Assembly: GCA_934201655.1 (NCBI GenBank) | Contig: CAKPXD010000001.1 | Span: forward strand, 1 to 42,159 | DNA from: an uncultured Streptococcus sp. | GTDB lineage: Bacteria; Bacillota; Bacilli; Lactobacillales; Streptococcaceae | DNA length: 42,159 nt | Direction of reading: 5' to 3' | Shown here: positions 8,043 through 15,224 of the stretch, one piece after another | Layout of the letters: every line of letters begins with the position of its first letter | How positions within the stretch are numbered: the stretch's first letter is position 1 | Notes under the pieces: generated by a model | Seen by the model: the letters and a program-made list of their open reading frames with translations, nothing else | Database searches by the model: none | What the model was told of the DNA's origin: nothing | Position numbers and translations under genes: made by a program

Positions 8043-8717
8043 TTATTTGACGTAGACGACACCAAGTTTTCCGAAAGCTACGTCTCCACGGATAATCAAG
8101 GTTTTGCTGGTTGGGGCTACAGGAGCATCTGCCTTGGCCGCACCACAAAAAGTTTCCACCTTCAGGTCCACTCTCCAGTGTTGGGGCACATAGATAACTG
8201 CATTCCCAAATCCGACTTCTATCTTCAAGGTTGCGCTATCTCCTAACATCTCTGCATTATCATAATAGATTTTAGCATTCCCAAATCCGACTTCAAACTC
8301 GTCTTCTACTAATTCTTGGTCTTGCTTGTAAAATGTACCTGCTCCAAAAGCGACTTCCTTGTCTGTCAGAATGGTCTTTTCACCATCATGCCACCATTTT
8401 TTCCCATTCCAAGTTCTGTTAGTATGAGTCAGCATACTTACTCCAAGCACGATGAGAACACTCGCCCAGAACAGTGATTGATTGGGAATCGGTAAAATGT
8501 CATAAAAATGATTCGCAATCATGAGGGCCACTAGGGCTGTAACGGAGGCTGAAGTGAAATGACGACGAAGGATTGCCTCAACTGATTGATAGGCAAAAAA
8601 TCCAATACCGATCAAGGGCCAAATTTCCCCTCCAAATGAAGGAATTCCAAAATTCCCCTGTAACAATACTAAAGCTGCCAATACTAGCAACACAATACCA
8701 AATGCTTTCTTTTTCAT
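8043..8717 (-). CDS. LiaF-like membrane protein, partner of the LytTR regulator
   Basis: 224 aa. Four hydrophobic helices fill about residues 5-100. The cytoplasmic C-terminal half is a LiaF/DUF2154-like beta domain with internal repeats: VAFGAGTFY, VGFGNAKIY, VGFGNAVIY and VAFGKLGVV. LiaF proteins restrain their cognate regulators, and in streptococcal LytTR regulatory systems (HdrRM, BrsRM) the membrane partner inhibits the LytTR factor. By position, 4 bp after the LytTR gene, this protein is the likely inhibitor here (inference). The system is distinct from LiaRS, as no kinase adjoins it. Confidence 0.75.
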   Translation of the reverse strand: MKKKAFGIVLLVLAALVLLQGNFGIPSFGGEIWPLIGIGFFAYQSVEAILRRHFTSASVTALVALMIANHFYDILPIPNQSLFWASVLIVLGVSMLTHTNRTWNGKKWWHDGEKTILTDKEVAFGAGTFYKQDQELVEDEFEVGFGNAKIYYDNAEMLGDSATLKIEVGFGNAVIYVPQHWRVDLKVETFCGAAKADAPVAPTSKTLIIRGDVAFGKLGVVYVK

Positions 8718-8721
8718 GTTC

Positions 8722-9168
8722 TTACCTCATGTTTCTTAGATTTTCTTTTAGGAGGGATTGGTAGTGCCGTGACACGTGAACCTCCTTGTGGGTTTGATAA
8801 AAGGAAATAGTGCCTGTCCCTGAGAAGGACTTGTCCACCGAGTAAACTTGCCGGATATTGGCAATGGTCGACTTGGATACCCGACTGAAATAACGTGGCA
8901 GGATAGACTCCAACTCATAAAGCTTGAGCCGAACCTCGTAGGCCTCTTTCTGGGTATGGGCGTAAATCTTGCTACCTTCCGTCTCAAAGAAGAGGATTTC
9001 TGCCAAGTCTAAGTAATACTCACCCGTCCCCTTGTAAAAGATCAACCTAGGAGCCTTGGTTTCTTGCAAGAGTCGTTGCAAGTCAGCTATCTCATCTGTC
9101 AGGGCTGCAGCCTTGATGACAATCTCTGTCTCAGTTAATTCACTATCAATCTCGATTCGTAACTTCAT
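8722..9168 (-). CDS. LytTR-family DNA-binding transcriptional regulator
   Basis: 148 aa with no receiver domain. The N-terminal ~50 residues are an alpha/beta region. The LytTR domain (about 50-146) contains YYLDLAEILFFETEGSKIYA, ESILPRYFSRVSKSTIANI and a C-terminal HVSRHYQSLLKENL. I chose the start at MKLRIEID because GGAGAT lies 3-4 nt upstream; the longer frame includes this Shine-Dalgarno. Such stand-alone LytTR factors bind direct repeats about 21 bp apart, and such repeats lie in its own promoter. Probable autoactivator held in check by the LiaF-like protein encoded next. Confidence 0.88.
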   Translation of the reverse strand: MKLRIEIDSELTETEIVIKAAALTDEIADLQRLLQETKAPRLIFYKGTGEYYLDLAEILFFETEGSKIYAHTQKEAYEVRLKLYELESILPRYFSRVSKSTIANIRQVYSVDKSFSGTGTISFYQTHKEVHVSRHYQSLLKENLRNMR

Positions 9169-9188
9169 CCTATCTCCTTTCTGCATCT

Positions 9189-9260
9189 ACTATACCAAAG
9201 CCTAAAAGACTTTACAAGAGCAAAAAAGCAAGTGGTCACTTTTGACCTGTAAGTGGTTAC
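9189..9260 (-). promoter_or_regulatory. LytTR operon promoter with 21-bp-phased direct repeats
   Basis: On minus, TTGTAA (9217-9212), 17-bp spacer, TATAGT (9194-9189). Upstream lie two direct repeats, read on plus as AAGTGGTCAC (9230-9239) and AAGTGGTTAC (9251-9260). They match at 9 of 10 positions and start exactly 21 bp apart. This is the classical arrangement of LytTR-bound sites, centred upstream of the -35 as for an activator. Confidence 0.75.
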
Positions 9261-9282
9261 GAGGCCAAGCCCACTTGCTTTG
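9221..9282 (-). terminator. Possible terminator of the PAP2 gene, overlapping the LytTR repeats
   Basis: AAAGCAAGTGG (9225-9235) is the exact complement of CCACTTGCTTT (9271-9281). An A-run at 9222-9227 would give a U-run on the minus transcript. The 35-nt loop is long for an intrinsic terminator, and the left arm shares bases with a LytTR repeat. Confidence 0.45.
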
Positions 9283-9286
9283 CTTT

Positions 9287-9790
9287 TTAGAAAATAAAGA
9301 AAAGAATTCCCAAGAGGAGACCACAGGCGTAGCCAACTAAAACATCCTTTGGATAATGAACGCCTCCTAAGACTCGCACAAGGCCGAGAAGAGCTGATAA
9401 GACCAACAAAACCAACCCCACAGGAAGATTTGCATGCAAGCAAGCCATGGAAATGATGGTTGCTGAAAAGACATGGCGACTAGGCATTGAATTCCCATGG
9501 CTGTCCTTGTCTAGTAGCGGGACAATTTCCCAAGTTTCATAGGGACGGGGTTGATTGATCCACTTACGAACAAGCGTCAATAGGAGAAAGCCAGAAGCTG
9601 GCACTAAGATATAAGCAGCAAGGTCTTGCCCCAAGCCCTTGCTTATAAAGTTTGTTCCCAACAGTGTCAAGTAAGCCAAGGGCATCAGAACTGTCATCAT
9701 GCGATTAAAGACTCGCATCAATTGCAAAAGTTGTGGGTATCGAAGGAGACTTAATTTCCTCTCATCATACCACTCTTGATAGTTTTTCAT
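9287..9790 (-). CDS. PAP2-family membrane phosphatase
   Basis: 167 aa with several transmembrane helices. PAP2 motifs: RKWINQPRP (motif 1), SMPSRH (motif 2, usually PSGH; here Arg replaces Gly) and R-x5-H-x3-D in VRVLGGVHYPKDV (motif 3). Likely substrates are undecaprenyl or phosphatidylglycerol phosphates at the outer membrane face; the exact one cannot be told. It is transcribed towards the LytTR operon but separated by that operon's promoter. Confidence 0.82.
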   Translation of the reverse strand: MKNYQEWYDERKLSLLRYPQLLQLMRVFNRMMTVLMPLAYLTLLGTNFISKGLGQDLAAYILVPASGFLLLTLVRKWINQPRPYETWEIVPLLDKDSHGNSMPSRHVFSATIISMACLHANLPVGLVLLVLSALLGLVRVLGGVHYPKDVLVGYACGLLLGILFFIF

Positions 9791-9872
9791 CTGTTTTCTC
9801 GTTGTTTCTAGATTTTACACAAGAATCCTGACAGAACGAGTCTGCTAGCATCTCCTACTCTAGTATAGTGCA

Positions 9873-9897
9873 GAAAAAGAAGGCCGTCAAGCCTTCT
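9873..9897 (-). terminator. Terminator of the collapsed ABC transporter locus
   Basis: AGAAGGC (9878-9884) pairs with GCCTTCT (9891-9897) over a 6-base loop. The A-run 9874-9878 gives a U-run on minus. It directly follows the remnant stop codon. Confidence 0.75.
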
Positions 9898-9902
9898 GAG
9901 AT

Positions 9903-10254
9903 TTATTCTTCTGCTTGGTCTTCTGTAAATTGACTATTGTAGAGGTCTGCATAGAAACCACCCTGAGCCATCAGCTCTTCATGATTGCCTTGCTCGATGA
10001 TGTTTCCTTCTTTCATGACCAGAATCAAGTCAGCATTGCGTATCGTTGACAATGACTGCCACCACTACTGCCCAAATCCAGTATTCTAACTTGCCAAGGA
10101 TTTTCCCAATGGCCCAAATAGCCATGATAGGATCACGAGTGACCACTTGGAGTCCCATGGTAAAGAGCATTTGAATCTGCGTGATATCATTAGTCGTCCG
10201 AGTCAATAGACTGGAGATTGAAAAACGTTTAAAGACCAACATCGGTTTATCCAT
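9903..10254 (-). pseudogene. Collapsed MarR-ABC exporter operon remnant
   Basis: A Shine-Dalgarno (GGGAG) and ATG open an ORF that begins MDKPMLVFKRF, resembling the start of a MarR-family regulator. It then continues into the transmembrane domain of an ABC exporter ([41 protein letters not shown]). At about 10044-10052 the frame breaks. The other frame continues as the exporter's extreme C-terminus ([14 protein letters not shown], then [18 protein letters not shown]) to a stop at 9903. The Walker A, signature and most of the ATPase are gone. Two deletions therefore seem to have fused three pieces. The MarR origin of the first 11 codons is inference. Confidence 0.7.
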
Positions 10255-10276
10255 TCTTTCTCCCTTCTAAGTAAAA

Positions 10277-10356
10277 ATAGTTCTCATAAGAACATTTAAG
10301 TTTCAATGGGAACTATCTAAGCAGAAATTGACATTAGTTCTCATTTTATCTATAAT
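10277..10356. promoter_or_regulatory. Divergent promoter region with three copies of a TAGTTCYCAT operator motif
   Basis: Plus-strand promoter for the next gene is perfect consensus: TTGACA (10328-10333), 17-bp spacer, TATAAT (10351-10356). TAGTTCTCAT occurs at 10278-10287 and 10335-10344, the second inside this spacer. The inverted form ATGGGAACTA is at 10306-10315. On minus, TTGAAA (10304-10299) followed 18 bp later by AACTAT could drive the remnant. The layout fits repression of both directions by one dimeric regulator, probably the lost MarR protein. Confidence 0.6.
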
Positions 10357-10412
10357 AAACACTATCTCACACCGATAAGAATACTTCCTGATTAGAAATG
10401 AGGAAATCACAA

Positions 10413-11084
10413 ATGAAACAAAAAGAAGAGAAAATCTTAGGAATCATCGCCATTATCTTTGGCTCCCTGGCACTTCTTGGATCCTGGCTACCAATCATTA
10501 GCATACTAGCCTTTTTCTTTGCCATTATCGCTATAGTCCTAGGAGTTTTTGGTATCGGCCGTAATCTCAAAAATCGTAAAATATTGGCTATTATCGGAAC
10601 GAGCCTAGGTATTCTATCTATTTTCCTTGTCTTAATGACGCAAGTATTACCTTCTGGTGTCTTTACTGACTTGGCTAAAAACTTTCGACACCCATATAGA
10701 AGTCTGACCTCTTTAACAGAAAATGAGGAATTTGGAAAATTACCAGATTATAGACCAGATGAAGAGGATATCGAAGATACTGATACCTTCTCTTGGACCC
10801 AGGAACAGTTTGATGCTTTGATAGAGGGAGACACTGCAAACAGAGGAAAAGGCGGCTCCAACTACAAAGATATCATCAGCAAGCATGGATTACCAGATTC
10901 TGAAATTGAGTCAACCTCAGGTGACTACGACATCAAGAGAATCACTTATCTATCCCTCGGTTCAAACACCAAGACAGTCGTACTCACTTTCGCAAAGCAG
11001 GAAAACGGCCAGTTTCTTCTCGTCCGTAAATTTGCCCTAGGCTTAGATAGAAAAGAGCAAACTGATGATGGAGTGAAAGTTTAA
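10413..11084 (+). CDS. Membrane protein with C-terminal BLIP/SmpA-like domain
   Basis: 223 aa. Two hydrophobic helices separated by a short turn (about 8-25 and 30-50), a third at about 58-78 after GRNLKNRK, resembling DUF4190-type membrane regions. An acidic linker (DYRPDEEDIEDTDT) follows, then a soluble domain (FDALIEGDTANRGKGGSNYK...) of the type seen in BLIP-like/DUF3862 streptococcal lipoproteins. Function unknown. Start at MKQKEEK because GAGGAA lies 7 nt upstream. Driven by the consensus promoter carrying the MarR-type operator, so it may once have been co-regulated with the lost exporter. Confidence 0.65.
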   Translation: MKQKEEKILGIIAIIFGSLALLGSWLPIISILAFFFAIIAIVLGVFGIGRNLKNRKILAIIGTSLGILSIFLVLMTQVLPSGVFTDLAKNFRHPYRSLTSLTENEEFGKLPDYRPDEEDIEDTDTFSWTQEQFDALIEGDTANRGKGGSNYKDIISKHGLPDSEIESTSGDYDIKRITYLSLGSNTKTVVLTFAKQENGQFLLVRKFALGLDRKEQTDDGVKV

Positions 11085-11090
11085 CATAAC

Positions 11091-11125
11091 AAAAAAGCGA
11101 ACAGCTATTAAGCCTGTTCGCTTTT
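11091..11125. terminator. Bidirectional terminator
   Basis: AAAAGCGAACAG (11093-11104) pairs with CTGTTCGCTTTT (11114-11125), 12 bp with a 9-base loop. It is shared by the convergent membrane protein gene and yebC. Confidence 0.9.
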
Positions 11126-11128
11126 CTA

Positions 11129-11845
11129 TTAGAATCCATCTACGTTTGTGTAGATTTTTTGTACGTCTTCGTCGTCTTCAAGTACGCTGTATAGTTTTTC
11201 GAATGTTTCTAAATCTTCACCTGATAACTCAACTTCTGATTGAGGAATCATCTCAAGTTCTGTCACTTGGAATTCTTCGATACCAGATTCACGCAAAGCC
11301 ACAATAGCTTTGTGAAGGTCAGTTGGAGCTGTGTAAACAGTGATTGTTCCTTCTTCTGCTTCTACATCGTCTACATCGACATCTGCTTCAAGCAAGAGCT
11401 CAAAGATAGCATCAGCGTCGTCACCAGCAAATACGATGACACCTTTGTTGTCAAAGAGGTAAGATACAGAACCTGAAGCTCCCATGTTACCACCGTTTTT
11501 ACCAAAAGCAGCACGGACATTGGCAGCTGTACGGTTAACGTTTGAAGTCAAGGTATCCACGATGAGCATTGAACCATTTGGCCCAAAGCCTTCGTAACGT
11601 CCTTCTGTAAAGGTTTCGTCTGTATTTCCTTTAGCCTTATCCAAAGCCTTATCAATAACGTGTTTTGGCACTTGCGCTTGTTTAGCACGGTCGATAACGA
11701 ATTTCAAAGCTGAGTTTGATTCTGGATCTGGATCACCTTTTTTAGCTGCTACATAGATTTCTACACCAAATTTTGCATATACTTTAGAGTTAGCTCCATC
11801 TTTAGCCGTTTTCTTGGCTACGATATTGGCCCATTTACGTCCCAT
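11129..11845 (-). CDS. YebC/PmpR (TACO1) family protein
   Basis: 238 aa, full length for the family, starting [17 protein letters not shown]. Contains the conserved [19 protein letters not shown] and [14 protein letters not shown] segments and an acidic C-terminus. Members act as transcriptional regulators or as translation factors that ease ribosome stalling at polyproline; which applies here cannot be read. GGAGA precedes the ATG. Single gene with its own promoter. Confidence 0.93.
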   Translation of the reverse strand: MGRKWANIVAKKTAKDGANSKVYAKFGVEIYVAAKKGDPDPESNSALKFVIDRAKQAQVPKHVIDKALDKAKGNTDETFTEGRYEGFGPNGSMLIVDTLTSNVNRTAANVRAAFGKNGGNMGASGSVSYLFDNKGVIVFAGDDADAIFELLLEADVDVDDVEAEEGTITVYTAPTDLHKAIVALRESGIEEFQVTELEMIPQSEVELSGEDLETFEKLYSVLEDDEDVQKIYTNVDGF

Positions 11846-11880
11846 TAGGAATCTCCTTTTTTCACATTTTAATCTTTCTT

Positions 11881-11889
11881 ATTATAACA
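11881..11889 (-). promoter_or_regulatory. Extended -10 promoter of the yebC-type gene
   Basis: On minus, TGT precedes TATAAT (11886-11881). The -35 region is weak, as usual for extended -10 promoters. Confidence 0.55.
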
Positions 11890-11942
11890 CAAGTCTAGTC
11901 GATTTTCACTAGAGGAAATGGATTTTTCTTTTATAAATGAAG

Positions 11943-13313
11943 CTAGGATTGTCCGCCGACAGCCAAGATTTTCTTGCCTTCTTTTATCCAAGGGTGCTGA
12001 GAGAGTGAGATATAAAGCTGTGCAGTCATAACAAGCCAAAGTAGCGGTTCACATAGAATCACACCTGTATAACCTGCCCAAGGAATAATCCAAGCGACGA
12101 AAACAATTTTCCCGATAAACTCGATAAAACTAGATATGAGGGGTAAGAGTTTTTGACCGAGTCCCTGCAAACTATTTCTATAAATCAATAAAAGACTCAA
12201 AAACGGATAGAAAACAGAACTAATACGTAGGTACAAGGTCCCATTTTCAATCAAGTAACCATCTGTTGAACTCGCTAAGAAAGAAACTAGGCTAGGACTT
12301 GCAAAAAATAGGAACACACAAGCAAAGGTAGCCCAAGCCATACTCAAATAGCTCCCTAAACGAAGACCTTGGACGATACGATCTGGACGTTTTGCCCCAA
12401 AGTTTTGAGAGATAAAAGTCGTCATAGAAGCCGAAATTGCCGTCATTGGCAATAGGGCAAAGGCCATGATTCTACGTGCTGCCGTTTGGGCACTGATAAT
12501 AACTGCTCCAAAGCCATTAACAGAGGATTGCAAGATGACACTTCCGACAGAGACGATTGAACCCATCAGCCCCATGGCTAGCCCCTGCTCCAAGAGATCG
12601 ACATAGAGATCCTTATTCCATTTGAAGTGCTTCAAGCTTGGAAGAAGCTCTGGAACACTCTTGCGGATATAGAAATAACAGAGAATAGCGGACAAACCTT
12701 GCGAGATGATAGTTGCAAGACCTGCAGACTGAACCCCCAATTGCAGTTGTGTAATAAAATATAAATCTAGAATGACATTAACAATAGCTGAAAAGATAAG
12801 AAAGGCAAGCGCCGCAAGGCTGTCACCAATTGATCGTAGCAATCCTGCAAAGAGATTGTAAGCAAAGCTAACTCCCACGCAGCTGACAATCATAGAGATG
12901 TATTCATAAGATTGGGGGAGGATTTCTGCAGGTGTTTCGAGATATTGTAAGAGCGGATAAAGACCGAAGAAACCCATCAGCATCACAAGACCACTCAGGA
13001 TTGCACCTAAAATCCAAGTCGCCGCTACAGCCTCTTTAATCTTTGTGAAATTACGAGCACCATAAAGCCGAGCAATAACGACTCCCATCCCATTTCCGAC
13101 TCCGAGAGCAAAGCCAATAATCAAATCAAAAATAGCTGTCGTAGCTCCGACTGCCGCCAAGGAATTTTGTCCCAAAAAACGCCCAACAATCAAAATATCA
13201 GCTGTATTGTAGAGTTGCTGAAAGATGTTGGACAATAGAATCGGTAATGCAAAACTAATCAGTGAAGGAAGAATGGGACCATGAATCAAGTCCACCGTTG
13301 ATTTCTTATTCAT
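11943..13313 (-). CDS. MATE-family efflux transporter
   Basis: 456 aa with about 12 hydrophobic segments. The N-terminal signature is LIHGPILPSLISFALPILLS followed by QQLYNTADILIVGRF, and a second half repeats it. It exports drugs or metabolites by Na+ or H+ antiport. It sits where pneumococcus has dinF after recA, but its sequence is of the ordinary YpnP/NorM-like subgroup, lies beyond an inserted acetyltransferase and has its own promoter, so I do not call it DinF. No Shine-Dalgarno precedes the ATG, and the -10 lies six bases upstream, predicting a leaderless mRNA. Confidence 0.9.
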   Translation of the reverse strand: MNKKSTVDLIHGPILPSLISFALPILLSNIFQQLYNTADILIVGRFLGQNSLAAVGATTAIFDLIIGFALGVGNGMGVVIARLYGARNFTKIKEAVAATWILGAILSGLVMLMGFFGLYPLLQYLETPAEILPQSYEYISMIVSCVGVSFAYNLFAGLLRSIGDSLAALAFLIFSAIVNVILDLYFITQLQLGVQSAGLATIISQGLSAILCYFYIRKSVPELLPSLKHFKWNKDLYVDLLEQGLAMGLMGSIVSVGSVILQSSVNGFGAVIISAQTAARRIMAFALLPMTAISASMTTFISQNFGAKRPDRIVQGLRLGSYLSMAWATFACVFLFFASPSLVSFLASSTDGYLIENGTLYLRISSVFYPFLSLLLIYRNSLQGLGQKLLPLISSFIEFIGKIVFVAWIIPWAGYTGVILCEPLLWLVMTAQLYISLSQHPWIKEGKKILAVGGQS

Positions 13314-13319
13314 AAGGCT

Positions 13320-13348
13320 ATTATATCAGCTTTCAAGTTGAGGAACAA
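13320..13348 (-). promoter_or_regulatory. Promoter placing transcription start on the MATE gene ATG
   Basis: On minus, TTGTTC (13348-13343), 17-bp spacer, TATAAT (13325-13320), then six bases before the ATG at 13313. A normal -10-to-start distance puts +1 on the A of ATG. Confidence 0.7.
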
Positions 13349-13369
13349 GGGAGTTTCCTTAAGAAAGCG

Positions 13370-13398
13370 TTGCCTATATGTAAACAATCTGGTATAAT
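13370..13398 (+). promoter_or_regulatory. Promoter of the GNAT gene
   Basis: TTGCCT (13370-13375), 17-bp spacer, TATAAT (13393-13398). It is divergent from the MATE promoter, with the -35 boxes about 20 bp apart. Confidence 0.75.
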
Positions 13399-13421
13399 CG
13401 TGACAGAAAAGGAGGGTATGT

Positions 13422-13976
13422 ATGAGCTTAACAAGTCAGTTAATTACAGATGTATTCCCAGACCTTGAGAAAGTGAAACAATTAAACAAGGAGGCCTTCC
13501 CTGAAGAAGAACGCGTCTCTTTGGAGGAATTTTTAAGTTACCAGGATAGAGATGACGCCCACTTTTTCGCCTTTTATAACGAAGAAGAATTTGTCGGCTT
13601 CGCTTTTGCCATTTCTAATCAAAAAGCTTTCTACATCAGCTTCTTTGCCATTATGCCCCATCTCCGCAGTCATGGGTACGGGAGAGAAATCATTGAAAAA
13701 CTCATTGATTTTTACCAGCGTACGATGATTCTTGAAGTGGAGCGCTTAGACGAAGACTGTGACAATCTCGCACAAAGAAAATCCCGCATGGACTTTTACT
13801 TACAAAATGGCTTTAAAACTGCCAACGCCTTCTTGGAATACGAGGGAATGAGTTTCGAAATTCTCTATCGTGGCGACCACTTTGATGAAGAGGCCTATCG
13901 GAACATATTTCAAAAATTGCAAGAAGAGAACTACTTCGACTTTCGTATCAAACATCGATGTTTTAGCGAACATTAG
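13422..13976 (+). CDS. GNAT-family N-acetyltransferase
   Basis: 184 aa. The GNAT fold is visible as FVGFAFAISNQKAFYISFFA (strands 4-5), followed by the acetyl-CoA loop LRSHGYGREIIEKLIDFY, then FYLQNGFKTANAFLEYEGM. Substrate unknown. GGAGG lies a few bases before the ATG. It is convergent with recA and separated from it by a shared terminator. This gene and the MATE gene occupy the place of dinF-lytA in pneumococcus. Confidence 0.82.
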   Translation: MSLTSQLITDVFPDLEKVKQLNKEAFPEEERVSLEEFLSYQDRDDAHFFAFYNEEEFVGFAFAISNQKAFYISFFAIMPHLRSHGYGREIIEKLIDFYQRTMILEVERLDEDCDNLAQRKSRMDFYLQNGFKTANAFLEYEGMSFEILYRGDHFDEEAYRNIFQKLQEENYFDFRIKHRCFSEH

Positions 13977-13987
13977 TCAACACGAAA

Positions 13988-14018
13988 CAAAAAAGTAGCA
14001 GAGAACTGCTACTTTTTC
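13988..14018. terminator. Bidirectional terminator between GNAT gene and recA
   Basis: AGTAGCAG (13994-14001) pairs with CTGCTACT (14006-14013) over a 4-base loop, with A- and T-runs on each side. Confidence 0.88.
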
Positions 14019-14021
14019 TTT

Positions 14022-15170
14022 TTATTCTTCAATTTCGATTTCAAGAGCATCGCCTAAATCAAGAGTCACTTCTTGGTTAGAACTTGTTTCTGCTGCTGAA
14101 CTTGCTTTAGAGCCTTCTTCCTCTTCAATCAAACCATATTGAACACGAACTTGGTGGTCAATTTCATCAAAGATTTCTGGATGATCTGCCAAGTATTTCT
14201 TCGCATTTTCAGACCCTTGTCCGATTTTTTCACCCTTGTATGAGTACCAAGCACCTGCTTTTTGGATGATATCCAAATCACTAGCAATCTTCAAAAGTTC
14301 ACCAGTTCTAGAAATCCCTTCACCATACATGATTTCAACAAGAGCTTCTTTGAACGGTGGAGCCACCTTGTTTTTCACAACTTTAATCTTAGTTTCTTTA
14401 CCAACGTTCGTATCTTTTTGATCACCAGTTCCCTTGATTTGTGTACTTCCACGCACATCCAAACGGACTGAAGCATAGAATTTAAGGGCGCGTCCACCAG
14501 GAGTTGTTTCTGGATTTCCAAACATAACCCCTACTTTTTCACGCAACTGGTTGATGAAGATAGCAATTGTCTTTGTCTTGTTGATAGAAGCACCGAGTTT
14601 ACGCATAGCTTGGCTCATCATACGAGCTTGAAGACCAACGTGGCTATCTCCGATATCTCCATCGATTTCCGCACGAGGTACAAGAGCTGCAACTGAGTCA
14701 ATAACCACAAGGTCAACCGCACCTGAATCGATCAATTTCCCAGCAATTTCAAGACCTTGCTCACCTGAGTCTGGTTGTGACAAGAGCAATTCGTCAATGT
14801 TAACCCCAAGAGCTGCTGCATAGGCTGGGTCAAGAGCGTGTTCCGCATCGATAAAGGCTGCAATTCCGCCTTCTTTTTGTGCTTGCGCTACAGCGTGAAG
14901 GGCAACTGTTGTCTTACCTGATGATTCTGGACCATAGATTTCAATGATACGTCCCTTAGGATAACCACCTGAACCGAGTGCAATATCAAGTGCCAAAGAG
15001 CCTGAACTCATCACTTGCACTTTTTGCTCTGCACGCTCACCCAAGCGCATGATTGAGCCCTTACCAAAATCTTTTTCAATCAATTTGAGAGCATCATTCA
15101 AAGCTTTTTCACGATCAGCTCCAAATTTTTTCCCAATTTCATCTAATTTTTTTGTTGGTTTTTTCGCCAT
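14022..15170 (-). CDS. recA: Recombinase RecA
   Basis: 382 aa. Walker A GPESSGKT at 80-87, Walker [16 protein letters not shown]-binding loop residues around [18 protein letters not shown], acidic C-terminus ending ALEIEIEE. It forms filaments on single-stranded DNA for recombinational repair and natural transformation. It lies 54 nt after cinA and should be read both from the competence-induced cinA promoter and from its own extended -10 promoter. GGAG lies upstream of the ATG. Confidence 0.99.
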   Translation of the reverse strand: MAKKPTKKLDEIGKKFGADREKALNDALKLIEKDFGKGSIMRLGERAEQKVQVMSSGSLALDIALGSGGYPKGRIIEIYGPESSGKTTVALHAVAQAQKEGGIAAFIDAEHALDPAYAAALGVNIDELLLSQPDSGEQGLEIAGKLIDSGAVDLVVIDSVAALVPRAEIDGDIGDSHVGLQARMMSQAMRKLGASINKTKTIAIFINQLREKVGVMFGNPETTPGGRALKFYASVRLDVRGSTQIKGTGDQKDTNVGKETKIKVVKNKVAPPFKEALVEIMYGEGISRTGELLKIASDLDIIQKAGAWYSYKGEKIGQGSENAKKYLADHPEIFDEIDHQVRVQYGLIEEEEGSKASSAAETSSNQEVTLDLGDALEIEIEE

Positions 15171-15211
15171 TTTGTTCTCCTATATTTTAATGATTCTAAG
15201 AACCTTATTCT

Positions 15212-15220
15212 ATTATATCA
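15212..15220 (-). promoter_or_regulatory. Extended -10 promoter of recA
   Basis: On minus, TGA then TATAAT (15217-15212), just before the end of cinA. It gives a ~35-nt recA leader independent of the cinA promoter. Confidence 0.55.
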
Positions 15221-15224
15221 AAAG

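Noticed and set aside
10030-10254. The 74-codon ORF as an intact small membrane protein
   Set aside because: It is a transmembrane piece of an ABC exporter fused to other pieces and ends at a frame break; treated as a pseudogene.
11943-13313. Calling the MATE gene dinF
   Set aside because: Its N-terminal and core sequence belongs to the ordinary YpnP/NorM-like group, and it is not co-transcribed with recA.
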